Shown: positions 24,772 through 33,302 of the stretch, in pieces | How positions within the stretch are numbered: position 1 is the first letter of the stretch | How the letters are laid out: the number at the start of each line of letters is the position of its first letter | NCBI GenBank assembly: GCA_964617955.1 | Contig: CAZTXB010000004.1 | Span: forward strand, 62,001 to 126,000 | Origin: JABWCE01 sp964617955 | Lineage (GTDB): Bacteria > Bacteroidota > Bacteroidia > NS11-12g > UBA9320 | Length of the DNA: 64,000 nt | Direction: 5' to 3' | Made by a program: the position numbers and the translations under genes | The notes under the pieces: generated by a model | What the model saw: the letters and a program-made list of their open reading frames with translations, nothing else | Told to the model about the DNA's origin: nothing | Database searches by the model: none

Positions 24772-26532
24772 TTAAAATTTCATCAGTTTTTTTGTCACAG
24801 TTTCCGAATAATTCTTACTCGTGAAAACGAGGTAGTATTGCCCCGGTTTAAAAGCTATCGGACTCAGTTCCATGCGATTTTCAATGGCGCTTACCATGAC
24901 CAATTGACCAAGACTGTTGTACATTTTAAGATCACCCCATCGGTTAGGGTTGAAAACTAATATAACCAAAGGGTTCATGTTTTTTGCAAATTCATAAGAG
25001 TTCAGAATCTTTATTTCCTTTTCTGATTCGAGCAAATCTAATTTATCTAGCTTTTTTGGAACCGTGTCCAAGATCCCGCGATCGGTAAAGCACTGCCAAA
25101 TTTTTCCAACTTCTTTTCCGCCGTACATCATGCTGTCGAGTTTTAATATAACCCTTGCCATTTGAGGCATTTTGCTATCGGCAGCTTGCATAAAGTACGA
25201 AGAATAAATGAGGCTATCGGCCCTGGCTCTTCCCAATTTGTCGTAGATGCATTTTAAGGGAGTAGACCAAACCTCCCGGTCGAGATCTTTAATTCCTGTT
25301 AAATCTTTATACATTCGGTTGGTGCAAATGCTAAAGCCACTCCAAAATTCATTATGACCATCCCAGCTAAAAACTTCGCAGGACTTGTTCTTACTTAAAC
25401 TCCATGAATAGGACATGGCTGCATAATCGGCCTGTCCTTCTTCCATGGCCAATCTTTGATTGCCGCTGGTTGTTCCGGGCGAAGCGACCACCGAAAGCCC
25501 GTGACCAAATTCGTGCAGCACCACCTGGGCATCTTCACCATCATCGACATTGCCAGTTCCAATTTCTAATTCAAGTGGATAGGTACTTGGATCAAGAAAA
25601 CTATTGTCATCGCCATTGGCACCGTGCGGGTCGACATGAATAGAGTCGAGAAGGCCTTCAAACCCTTTCAATCTCAAATAGTCGCTGAAACTCTTAATAT
25701 GATAATATACATTAACATCTTCAAAGCCATCATGGCTTCTTGTGTAATTTAAAAATGTATCGGTGGGTTGAATAGGATTACCGGCAGGATTGTGAATATC
25801 CTTTAAGGTGATAAGCCCGTCGCCCAGTATAAATTTTCCATTTTTATAATTTACAAGGACTTGAACCTTGCTTCGACTGGCTGTAAGTTCAGGACTGTCG
25901 GCATCGTTATTGTCTTTATAACCTCCCCCATATTTCGCATTCGACTTCACAATGGGATTTGGCATAAATACCATGGCCTTAATTTGGGTATCCGGATTTT
26001 GCAAATACAATCGGGGATGATAACGCAAAAGCGTTTCACCCCCGGTGCTCTTATAGGTAATAACTTTGCGTGTTGACTGTTCGACTTCCCTGTAAACCGG
26101 AATTAAACCTGCACTTGAAGACATCCATTCGGTGCAGTTTTCAGGAAAACTTTCATATAAAACCGGCTTTTCAAATGGCACAAGGTGATGGGTAACTAAA
26201 ACAAGTTGCCCTTCCTTACTTAGCGTAAGCATAAGGGTAGATTGAAAGACGGGATAATTTTGATAATAGTGCCTAAGCAGCGTATGTGACCCTGCAGGTG
26301 ATTTCTTTTGGCTCACCAAACGCAGTTCCTGAAATTGGATCTCGCTATTAAGGTAGTTTTTCTCAGCATACTTCAAAAGCTCGGTTTGGCTTTTAAAAAA
26401 AACGGAGTCCTGCACGCTTACAAACTTAGGATCGGTGGGCTTGTAGACGGTTTTTTGATTGGTTTCCGGAACAGACTGACTCAATCCATAGATGGTCAAG
26501 ACCATAAAAATAAAAAGTAGGGCACGCCGCAT
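24772..26532 (-). CDS. Secreted HExxH metallopeptidase with T9SS sorting domain
   Basis: A 586-residue exported zinc peptidase. Signal peptide about 1-19; a pro-region (about 25-190) resembles the FTP propeptide of thermolysin/fungalysin enzymes; the catalytic part holds HEFGH at 340-344 and the gluzincin third ligand region MEEGQADY at 363-370. The last 80 residues (ILNSYEFAKNMNPLVILVFNP... to VTKKLMKF) form a T9SS type A sorting domain, so the enzyme should reach the cell surface or medium. It belongs near family M36/M4, but the exact family is unsure. It starts two bases after yigZ. Confidence 0.8.
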   Translation of the reverse strand: MRRALLFIFMVLTIYGLSQSVPETNQKTVYKPTDPKFVSVQDSVFFKSQTELLKYAEKNYLNSEIQFQELRLVSQKKSPAGSHTLLRHYYQNYPVFQSTLMLTLSKEGQLVLVTHHLVPFEKPVLYESFPENCTEWMSSSAGLIPVYREVEQSTRKVITYKSTGGETLLRYHPRLYLQNPDTQIKAMVFMPNPIVKSNAKYGGGYKDNNDADSPELTASRSKVQVLVNYKNGKFILGDGLITLKDIHNPAGNPIQPTDTFLNYTRSHDGFEDVNVYYHIKSFSDYLRLKGFEGLLDSIHVDPHGANGDDNSFLDPSTYPLELEIGTGNVDDGEDAQVVLHEFGHGLSVVASPGTTSGNQRLAMEEGQADYAAMSYSWSLSKNKSCEVFSWDGHNEFWSGFSICTNRMYKDLTGIKDLDREVWSTPLKCIYDKLGRARADSLIYSSYFMQAADSKMPQMARVILKLDSMMYGGKEVGKIWQCFTDRGILDTVPKKLDKLDLLESEKEIKILNSYEFAKNMNPLVILVFNPNRWGDLKMYNSLGQLVMVSAIENRMELSPIAFKPGQYYLVFTSKNYSETVTKKLMKF

Positions 26533-26534
26533 TG

Positions 26535-27149
26535 CTATTCCGTTTTTAAGAATTTTAATTCAAAGTTAGCCAATTTATTAACTTCATTGGCTATCATCTG
26601 ACCCTTTCCAACTTCTGTTGACAGTACGATGATAAGCCTGTCCGTTTTTTCATTCGATTCGATGCGGGCTCCTTGCAAGCGCGCCAAATTATAAATCTTA
26701 TGTTCCCAAGATATATCGCAAATAACCTTGTAATAATCACGCAAAGTATAACTGCCTATTTTGGCCTTATCGAGACAGTTCCCTGCTGTGTTGCCATAAG
26801 CCGAGATGAGTCCGGGAATACCTAACTTTTTTCCTCCAAAATACCTCACCACCACCAGCAAAATATTGGTTAAATCGCGTTGATGAATTTGCTTCCAAAT
26901 GGGTTTTGCTGCCGACCCGCTTGGTTCTCCGTCGTCGTTTAGCCTGCTGCCCGACTTATCGGGATTTAAGATCCAAACGAAACAGTGATGGCTTGCATCG
27001 GGATATTTTAATTTCAACTCCTGCAGAATAGCTTTGATTTCCTCCTCTCGTTTAACAGGAAAAGCGTGAGCGTAAAATCGGCTGCCACGTTCCACGAAAT
27101 AGGCTTCGCAAGGACCTTCAATCGTTTTATATTCGGAGGAAAAGAGCAG
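26535..27149 (-). CDS. YigZ/IMPACT family protein
   Basis: The visible ORF from GTG 27095 encodes 186 residues with the IMPACT signature (HHCFVWIL, NDDGEPSGSAAKPI, NILLVVVRYFGGKKLGIPGL) and a C-terminal DUF1949-like domain. Homology continues upstream in the same frame: 18 more codons read LLFSSEYKTIEGPCEAYF, matching the usual YKTIE...ERGSKF start of the family. No ATG, GTG or TTG exists in that extension; a CTG at 27147-27149 is the candidate, just after the ribD stop. The family may regulate translation or proteolysis; role unproven. Confidence 0.8.
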   Translation of the reverse strand: MLFSSEYKTIEGPCEAYFVERGSRFYAHAFPVKREEEIKAILQELKLKYPDASHHCFVWILNPDKSGSRLNDDGEPSGSAAKPIWKQIHQRDLTNILLVVVRYFGGKKLGIPGLISAYGNTAGNCLDKAKIGSYTLRDYYKVICDISWEHKIYNLARLQGARIESNEKTDRLIIVLSTEVGKGQMIANEVNKLANFELKFLKTE

Positions 27150-27152
27150 AGT

Positions 27153-28202
27153 TTACTGATTTAATTTACCCAATTCAATTATATTGTCGCCCAAATAAAA
27201 TGCCGAATCCTTGCTCCATGGAAAATGTGGTGCCATAACCCCAGCTCCGAAATTTTTAGTGGATGTGATACGGATAACTTCAGCCTTCATGCCTGAATGG
27301 GCAAATGAGTTTAAAGTTATGCCACCGCCTTCGATCAATACCGTGTGAAGGCCTAGAGAAGCTATGCGCATGTTAACTTCCGGCCAAAAAGTTTCATCCT
27401 TATCAAAGTTAATTTTGACATGAATTATTTTACCTTCTGTCTGTTCCAACTGTTCATTGAGTATAAAAACTTTTCTGTCCGGAGCAAATAACCTGGAACT
27501 GAGGGGGATTTTCAAACGCCGATCAATCAATATCACATGAGGTACATTTCCATACCAATAGCGGTTGTCGAGTAAAGGATTGTCGGTTAAGACCGTATGC
27601 GTACCGACCATAATTGCATTTACGTGGCTGCGAAGTTGGTGAACATAGCGCTGCACCAGTGGGTTTGAAATTATTCGTTCCTCTTTATTCAGGTAGTTTT
27701 CTCTGCCTATAAAACCATCCGCTGTCTCTGCCCATTTTAGAATAAATTGCACCTCACGCTTCTGTGTAATGTTTGCAACGAATTGAGCATTGAGCGCCTG
27801 GCATTGACTTTTAAGTACCCCGCTTAACACTTCGATGCCATGGCTTTTTAACTTTTCAATGCCTTTACCGGCCACCGCAGGATTTGGGTCAAGGCAACCC
27901 ATCACTACTTTTTTGATTCCGGATTCAATGATCAAATCTGCACAGGGCGGAGTTTTACCAAAATGGCAGCAGGGTTCAAGACTAACATACAAAACCGATT
28001 GAGGGAGGAGGTCTTTTACCTTAACGCTTTGAATGGCATTCACTTCGGCATGGGCTGCGCCAAATTGTTGATGGTAGCCCTCCCCTATTATGATGCCTTC
28101 ATGCACCAATATGGCACCTACCATTGGATTAGGGTGTACCCTCCCTTCGCCCAATTTGGCGAGTTGCAGGCACCTTTCCATAAATTTTTCGTCAGATCGC
28201 AA
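27153..28202 (-). CDS. ribD: Bifunctional riboflavin biosynthesis protein RibD
   Basis: Deaminates and then reduces the pyrimidine intermediate of riboflavin synthesis. The deaminase domain (first about 145 residues) has HPNPMVGA, the zinc motif HAEVNA, and PCCHFGKTPPC; the reductase domain follows (about 150-349) with ILKWAETADGFIG, VGTHTVLTDNP and LIEGGG. Longest ORF begins at 28283, but a TATTTTTG box at 28207-28214 and the divergent prmC gene favour TTG 28202 (four bases after the box), giving MRSDEKFMERCLQLA; ATG 28181 is an alternative. First gene of an operon with yigZ and the metallopeptidase. Confidence 0.9.
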   Translation of the reverse strand: MRSDEKFMERCLQLAKLGEGRVHPNPMVGAILVHEGIIIGEGYHQQFGAAHAEVNAIQSVKVKDLLPQSVLYVSLEPCCHFGKTPPCADLIIESGIKKVVMGCLDPNPAVAGKGIEKLKSHGIEVLSGVLKSQCQALNAQFVANITQKREVQFILKWAETADGFIGRENYLNKEERIISNPLVQRYVHQLRSHVNAIMVGTHTVLTDNPLLDNRYWYGNVPHVILIDRRLKIPLSSRLFAPDRKVFILNEQLEQTEGKIIHVKINFDKDETFWPEVNMRIASLGLHTVLIEGGGITLNSFAHSGMKAEVIRITSTKNFGAGVMAPHFPWSKDSAFYLGDNIIELGKLNQ

Positions 28203-28206
28203 AGCA

Positions 28207-28214
28207 CAAAAATA
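28207..28214 (-). promoter_or_regulatory. TAnnTTTG (-7) box before ribD
   Basis: Minus strand reads TATTTTTG and ends four bases before the TTG at 28202; it lies inside the longest ribD reading frame, which argues against the 28283 start. Confidence 0.55.
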
Positions 28215-28243
28215 AGTGACAGGAATTTTTATAAACCATTTTA

Positions 28244-29131
28244 GTGAAACTTTATTTGTGTTGCTTTGCGGTAGTGAAGGCATACAAGCAAATCAAGGTC
28301 GATTTTTTTAAAGCTTTAGCTCTCTATTATGATCATGCAGAGTTAAAAGCCATATGGGCCTTGGTAGTGGAGTTTATTTTGAAGTCAGACGCCAAAGAAC
28401 TGATTAAGCATCCCGGACATTTAGTCTCTGATGAGGAATACTTAAGCCTTCAAAATTGTGTAGAGAGGCTTATTTCATATGAACCCATACAGTATATTAT
28501 TGGAAAAGCCTGGTTTTGCGATTCGGTATTTGAGGTCAATCCCAACGTGTTAATTCCTCGCCCCGAAACTGAACAATTGGTGCATCTTATCAGTTCAGTC
28601 ATTTCCGAAAAAAAAGTCAGAATTTTGGATATTGGATCAGGCAGTGGTTGTATAGGAATCAGCTTAAAAAAAATTCATCCGCAATCGGAGGTAGTGGCGG
28701 TCGACATTTCGCCTCAGGCCGTTGAGATGACCACATTAAACTCTAAAAGCATTTTGGGTAAAAACCGAATAAGGGCTGTAAAAGCCGATGTCTTATCGGC
28801 AGATTTTCATACACTATTCAAAACCGGATTTGATATCATCGTGAGCAATCCGCCATATATTACCAACAGCGAAACTCTGCCTGACAATGTAGTTAAGTAC
28901 GAGCCTGCAAATGCATTATTTTGCGGAGACAATCCGCTGACCTTTTATGAGGCCATAGCTCAGCACTCCAAACATTTATTAAGGGATGGAGGTTTATTAT
29001 TTTTCGAAACCCACGAATGGTATGGGCAGGATGTAGCGGATTATTTGCAAAATCAAGGATTCAGAGACATTACAGTTGAGAAAGATTTCCAAAACAAGAA
29101 CAGAATAATTAAAGCAAAATTTAGAAAATGA
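28244..29131 (+). CDS. prmC: Release factor glutamine methyltransferase PrmC
   Basis: Methylates the GGQ glutamine of peptide-chain release factors using S-adenosylmethionine. Visible motifs are VLIPRPETE near 102-110, the SAM loop LDIGSGSGCIGIS near 128-140, and the catalytic NPPY at 202-205. Length 295 from the GTG at 28244 is usual; a GTG at 28274 would give a start closer to the family consensus. It overlaps the potassium-channel gene by four bases (ATGA). Confidence 0.9.
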   Translation: MKLYLCCFAVVKAYKQIKVDFFKALALYYDHAELKAIWALVVEFILKSDAKELIKHPGHLVSDEEYLSLQNCVERLISYEPIQYIIGKAWFCDSVFEVNPNVLIPRPETEQLVHLISSVISEKKVRILDIGSGSGCIGISLKKIHPQSEVVAVDISPQAVEMTTLNSKSILGKNRIRAVKADVLSADFHTLFKTGFDIIVSNPPYITNSETLPDNVVKYEPANALFCGDNPLTFYEAIAQHSKHLLRDGGLLFFETHEWYGQDVADYLQNQGFRDITVEKDFQNKNRIIKAKFRK

Positions 29132-30039
29132 TTAAACAATTGAGTGACCCGGGACTGGGTGAAAGGCATTACCAAAACACCAGCCGTATGGTGAATAAGG
29201 ACGGGACGTTTAATTCAAAACGCACCGGGTTAAAATTTCATCTTTACAATTATCTCATTACGGTGAGCGGTTTACGCATTTCGTTCATCATTTTAAGCAC
29301 CTACATTTTCTTTAATTTAATTTTCGCGGCGATTTTTGTACTCATTGGGGTTGAAAAACTCGGAGGACAACACTTTGAAAGTCCCTTTCTTACAGGATTC
29401 TTGTTTAGCATGCAAGCCTTTACTACAGTGGGGTTTGGGGCCATTTACCCACACGATTACCTCACAGGACTGGTGAGTGGCATGGAGGCCTTATTTGGAC
29501 TCTTATTTTTCGCCTTTGCCACCGGTATTGTTTATGGCCGCTTTTCGAGACCAGCAACAGTTATAAAATTTAGTGACCGTGCCATTATTGCGCCCTACAA
29601 GGAGAGCACGGCCTTTATGTTCAGAATGGTTAATGCGCGACCCAACACTTTGATAGAAATGAATGTCAGAATTATTTTAGCTTTAAAATCTGATGAAAAC
29701 AATCATATAAGCAGAAAGTATTACAATCTGGATTTGGAGACGGCATCGGTCGTATTTTTTCCATTGCCTTGGACCGTGGTGCATCACATTACTCCTGACA
29801 GTCCGTTGTTTGAACTTAGCGAGGACGATTATCGCAAGCTCGACGCTGAATTTTTAATTCATATCAAGGGTTTTGACGAAACTTATGCCCAAACCACGAA
29901 TACTATTTATTCCTACAAATACCACGAGACGCTTTGGGGCCATAAATACAGCTTAAACTATACACTCAATGAGGAGGGTCAGGTGGAATACGACATAAAC
30001 CGAATTGGAGAGACCGATAAGGTTGAATTGCCTGCGTAA
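29128..30039 (+). CDS. Inward-rectifier-type potassium channel (KirBac-like)
   Basis: A 303-residue channel subunit. Two transmembrane helices (about 50-73 and 112-133) flank the pore loop with selectivity filter TVGFG (100-104) in MQAFTTVGFGAIYP. The cytoplasmic C-terminal half (about 140-290) is the immunoglobulin-like Kir domain: FMFRMVNARPNTLIEMNVR and LPWTVVHHITPDSPL match the family. It should form a tetramer passing K+. Start overlaps the prmC stop, so translation is probably coupled. Regulation (lipid or pH) is unknown. Confidence 0.9.
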   Translation: MIKQLSDPGLGERHYQNTSRMVNKDGTFNSKRTGLKFHLYNYLITVSGLRISFIILSTYIFFNLIFAAIFVLIGVEKLGGQHFESPFLTGFLFSMQAFTTVGFGAIYPHDYLTGLVSGMEALFGLLFFAFATGIVYGRFSRPATVIKFSDRAIIAPYKESTAFMFRMVNARPNTLIEMNVRIILALKSDENNHISRKYYNLDLETASVVFFPLPWTVVHHITPDSPLFELSEDDYRKLDAEFLIHIKGFDETYAQTTNTIYSYKYHETLWGHKYSLNYTLNEEGQVEYDINRIGETDKVELPA

Positions 30040-30130
30040 TTCTCAAATAAACCATGGTTTAGGCACCATGTAATTTGAATTTTCGAGTCCTCTATTTCCT
30101 AAGATTCAAAAATTCATATCAACTTCAATC

Positions 30131-30571
30131 TTAAATGAGTGGGATTTTTTTAACCCTATTTTTATGACGGCCACCTTCAAAGGCTGTGCCCAGGAAAGTG
30201 CGTGCTATCTCAATGGCGTCTGACTCTTGTATGAATCGCGCGGGGAGGCAAAGCACATTGGCATCGTTATGTTGACGGGCTAGTCCGCTTAACTCAGCAG
30301 TCCAACAAAGTGCGGCTCTTATTTGTTGATGCTTATTTGCAGTCATGCAAACGCCATTACCGCTACCGCACAACACTATGCCAAAGGCATACTGGCCATT
30401 GGCAACTGACATAGCCAATGGATGCACAAAGTCGGGATAATCCACCGAATTATCTGAAAAACATCCGAAGTCCTTTATATCAAATTCACTTGCAAAACGA
30501 GCCATCAACGTTTGTTTAAGGTCAAATCCCGCATGGTCACATCCGAATGCTATTCTGGTTTTAGTCTCCAT
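30131..30571 (-). CDS. rpiB: Ribose-5-phosphate isomerase B
   Basis: Interconverts ribose-5-phosphate and ribulose-5-phosphate in the pentose phosphate pathway. The 146 residues contain IAFGCDHAGFDLK at the N-terminus, DYPDFVHPLA, the active-site cysteine in VLCGSGNGVCMTANK, and NDANVLCLPARFI, all typical of RpiB/LacAB. Length is normal. It lies 33 bases after tatC and may be cotranscribed with it only if read-through occurs, as the order on the minus strand is tatC downstream of rpiB's start region's left side; treat as a separate gene. Confidence 0.9.
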   Translation of the reverse strand: METKTRIAFGCDHAGFDLKQTLMARFASEFDIKDFGCFSDNSVDYPDFVHPLAMSVANGQYAFGIVLCGSGNGVCMTANKHQQIRAALCWTAELSGLARQHNDANVLCLPARFIQESDAIEIARTFLGTAFEGGRHKNRVKKIPLI

Positions 30572-30604
30572 AATTTATATTAGTAATACGAAATAAGTCT
30601 ATTT

Positions 30605-31417
30605 TTAGTTCTCTATGGCCTCTTTTTTTTCCACCCTTTTTGTCACTACGATTCCCACCTCATATAAAAGAAGCAATGGAATACTTACAAGAATCTGACT
30701 ACCAACATCAGGCGGGGTAACAATGGCTGCAATAATGATAATAATTAAAATGGCATACCGTCTGTATTTTTTAAGAAAGGCCGAATTGGTCAAACCCAGC
30801 TTGGCCAAAAAGTACATGACCAGTGGTAGCTCAAAGATAATGCCTGTAGCTACGGTAAGCATTGTAATAAAGGAGAGGTAGCTTTGTATGGTCCAACTGT
30901 TAACGATTTGTGAAGAAATATTATAACTAGCCATAAAAAACAAGGACACGGGAGCCAGCATAAAATATCCGAATAGAATCCCTACGAGAAACAATGCTGA
31001 ACTCACAAAAATAATTCCGGTTGTTTTTTGCTGCTCCTCCTTTTTAAGCGCCGGTTTAAAAAATCTCCAGAATTCGAAGATGATATAGGGAAAGGCAACG
31101 ATAAGACCGGCAATAAACGCGATCATCAAATCCATAATGAACTGCCCTGTGACATCGGTATTGATGATGGTAAAATTAAATCCTTCAAAACAGGCTTTTG
31201 GGTTGAGTTTGCAAAGCCAGCGGTAGGTAATGAAATCCGGAGATCGCGGCCCAAACAAAATGGTGTCGATAACGAAGCGGTTATAGATAAAGGCCCAAAT
31301 TGCGCCTAATAATATGGCAATAAGTGCCCTGATGATATGCCCACGCAACTCACTGATATGGTCAAAAAACGACATATTCTTTTCGTTTTCATCTACATCG
31401 GATTGGTCAAGAGGCAT
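30605..31417 (-). CDS. tatC: Sec-independent protein translocase TatC
   Basis: Core membrane subunit of the twin-arginine export system. The 270 residues begin MPLDQSDVDENEKNMSFFDHISELR, containing the conserved HxxELR motif of TatC, followed by six membrane helices and the loop ending FKPALKKEEQ. An insert around 60-85 (FGPRSPDFITYRWLCKLNPKACF) is typical of Bacteroidota TatC. A longer ORF from 31657 exists, but its extra 80 residues overlap rsmG on the other strand and the promoter boxes, so ATG 31417 is chosen. It is followed 33 bases later by rpiB? No: rpiB lies to the left, downstream on the same strand, so the two may form an operon. Confidence 0.93.
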   Translation of the reverse strand: MPLDQSDVDENEKNMSFFDHISELRGHIIRALIAILLGAIWAFIYNRFVIDTILFGPRSPDFITYRWLCKLNPKACFEGFNFTIINTDVTGQFIMDLMIAFIAGLIVAFPYIIFEFWRFFKPALKKEEQQKTTGIIFVSSALFLVGILFGYFMLAPVSLFFMASYNISSQIVNSWTIQSYLSFITMLTVATGIIFELPLVMYFLAKLGLTNSAFLKKYRRYAILIIIIIAAIVTPPDVGSQILVSIPLLLLYEVGIVVTKRVEKKEAIEN

Positions 31418-31443
31418 TTTAAATATTTCTTTATAAAGGTCTG

Positions 31444-31451
31444 CAAATTTA
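31444..31451 (-). promoter_or_regulatory. TAnnTTTG (-7) box before tatC
   Basis: Minus strand reads TAAATTTG, 26 bases before the tatC ATG at 31417. With 31490-31497 it forms a divergent promoter pair. Confidence 0.58.
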
Positions 31452-31489
31452 AGATTAATACCATTGGGAATAAGAATATAAAATTGATT

Positions 31490-31497
31490 TAATTTTG
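31490..31497 (+). promoter_or_regulatory. TAnnTTTG (-7) box before rsmG
   Basis: Reads TAATTTTG and ends seven bases before the TTG start at 31505. A TTG at 31464-31466 with a 23-base spacer is a possible -33 element. Confidence 0.58.
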
Positions 31498-31504
31498 CAA
31501 ACCT

Positions 31505-32143
31505 TTGGAACTCATAAAAAAATATTTTCCTCAAACCGATTCCCAAAAGATTGAACAATTCAGAAGGCTTGTCACCTTGTTCGGCGAATACAATCTCAAA
31601 GTAAACATGATTAGCCGAAAGGATATTCAAAATCTTGAGGAGCGGCACATTCTTCACTCATTATCCATCGCGAAGTTCATTGATTTTAAACCCCGAACCA
31701 GGATTTTGGATTTGGGCACGGGAGGTGGTTTCCCCGGCTTGCCTTTGGCTATTTTATTTCCCGATAGCCAATTTTTCTTGGTTGACTCCATAGCCAAAAA
31801 AATTCAGGTGGTGCAAGAATTGGCTAATGAACTGGGTTTGACCAATGTGGAAGCTATTAATCAGCGGGCTGAGGCTCTAGATCTTCAAGTCGATTTTATC
31901 GTATCAAGGGCGGTGGCCCCGTTGAATGATTTGTTCCGTTGGGGAAGATCCAAAATAGCGCGCGACAACTATAACGACAAGAAAAATGGTTTTATACTTT
32001 TGAAAGGCGGGAATTTGGAGGATGAAAAAAATGACTTCAAAAAGACTGCAGGCAAATGGATAAAAGTAAAAGAAATTCCATTAGAAAAATACTTTGATTC
32101 AGAGTTTTTTGAAACTAAAAAAATCATACACCTTCCCATATAA
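31505..32143 (+). CDS. rsmG: 16S rRNA (guanine-N7) methyltransferase RsmG
   Basis: Methylates 16S rRNA in the decoding region (GidB). The 212 residues begin MELIKKYFP, the normal family start, here from a TTG codon. Motifs: YNLKVNMISRKDI, ERHILHSLSIAKF, and the SAM loop ILDLGTGGGFPGLPLAI near 67-83, then SRAVAPL. Length is typical. It ends one base before the next ORF but the following gene has its own promoter, so it may be monocistronic. Confidence 0.92.
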   Translation: MELIKKYFPQTDSQKIEQFRRLVTLFGEYNLKVNMISRKDIQNLEERHILHSLSIAKFIDFKPRTRILDLGTGGGFPGLPLAILFPDSQFFLVDSIAKKIQVVQELANELGLTNVEAINQRAEALDLQVDFIVSRAVAPLNDLFRWGRSKIARDNYNDKKNGFILLKGGNLEDEKNDFKKTAGKWIKVKEIPLEKYFDSEFFETKKIIHLPI

Positions 32144-32190
32144 ATGGCCTTATCGGCTAAAAAAATTAATAAAGCGCGTTATATTTTTCT

Positions 32191-32198
32191 TATGTTTG
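32191..32198 (+). promoter_or_regulatory. TAnnTTTG (-7) box before the T9SS cargo at 32225
   Basis: Reads TATGTTTG, 26 bases before the ATG at 32225. It lies inside the longer frame from 32144, supporting the shorter start. Confidence 0.5.
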
Positions 32199-32224
32199 TC
32201 GTCATAACATCAAGTTTAAAAAGT

Positions 32225-33184
32225 ATGTATAAATTAATCCTTGCATTCATTGCTTGCTTAGCATTTCAATTTCAAGCGCATAGTCAAATTACCGTATCGT
32301 CTGCCAATTCCCAGTACGACACTATTTTTGGAGGAACATCCATTTATTACCAATACGCTTGGGACGATCCTCTTGACGAAGATTACCCAGAAACCTTTAA
32401 ATTGTCCAAGCCACTTAAAGCCTTTAACATCCTATGGGATTCTGCCAGAGTTTCGGATGGCACTTTGCGCCTCATATCCAGTTCATCCACTTCAGTTTAT
32501 TTAATGATTGACGGCACCGGCTGGGACATTATCGATCGCGGATGGCATAACGATTCCTTGGGCCTAAATAATGTATCGCCCATAAAAATTTCAGACTCTA
32601 TGGATAGGGTAGAATGGCGAAGCTTCGGATTTTTCGGCGAGTTAGACTCCACCTGGCAATTGCCGAGCCTTGGCAGTGTTCAAATCCAGGTAAAAGCCAT
32701 GAATAAAGTCGATATTATTTTCGGAGATTTTGCCATTGTAAGACCGGATCTATGTTTCGAAGGATTTGGCGGTTTGCGTCCTCGCATTACTTTTTCGAAT
32801 GGGGTAGACAGTGCGTTTACATGGGTAATTTTCGGAGACCCGAATATGCCTACACTTGGAAGCGGAAAAGATACGGCCTTGAACAAATTGCCTGACTTAG
32901 GATTGAAAATGTCGCTTGATTTTAATAAAACAAACAGCATTAAAGGGCTTAATCAAACCTATTTAAAATTTCATCCCAATCCAGTAAAAGACCTCCTTTA
33001 TTTGGAAGGAACACAGAATTTTGCCAACTCAAAGTATCAAATTTTCAATATACTGGGAAAGGAAATTACAGCTGGCGAGTTAGAATCCAACTCCATTAAT
33101 CTTGAAAATTTAAAAGCCGGTGTTTATATCCTAAGTTTAAATTTCCATAACCACCGATTCATGGTGCGATTTATTAAGGATTAA
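32225..33184 (+). CDS. Secreted protein with T9SS C-terminal sorting domain
   Basis: A 319-residue exported protein. From ATG 32225 the signal peptide MYKLILAFIACLAFQFQAHSQ is clean; the longer frame from 32144 would bury it. The central region (about 25-240) is beta-rich with aspartates and no recognised domain. The end, from about YLKFHPNPVKDLLYLEG to HRFMVRFIKD, is a T9SS type A sorting domain (PNP motif, GVYIL, final basic strand). It should be carried to the cell surface by the type IX system. Role unknown. Confidence 0.8.
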   Translation: MYKLILAFIACLAFQFQAHSQITVSSANSQYDTIFGGTSIYYQYAWDDPLDEDYPETFKLSKPLKAFNILWDSARVSDGTLRLISSSSTSVYLMIDGTGWDIIDRGWHNDSLGLNNVSPIKISDSMDRVEWRSFGFFGELDSTWQLPSLGSVQIQVKAMNKVDIIFGDFAIVRPDLCFEGFGGLRPRITFSNGVDSAFTWVIFGDPNMPTLGSGKDTALNKLPDLGLKMSLDFNKTNSIKGLNQTYLKFHPNPVKDLLYLEGTQNFANSKYQIFNILGKEITAGELESNSINLENLKAGVYILSLNFHNHRFMVRFIKD

Positions 33185-33302
33185 CCTTAACAATCAGCTA
33201 TTGAGTTAGCAAAACTTTAAAACCTGGTGCGTTCAGTTTGTATTTTTTTCTTGACATCCTAAGCTATTTCAGTATTTTCGCCTCACCATCGCACTTCGAC
33301 TT

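Noticed and set aside
30049..30060. Palindrome AAACCATGGTTT after the Kir channel gene
   Set aside because: Too short and without a T tract; likely chance.
31418..31657. 80-residue N-terminal extension of TatC in the same frame
   Set aside because: It overlaps rsmG and both divergent promoter boxes; the HxxELR motif sits at the normal place from ATG 31417.
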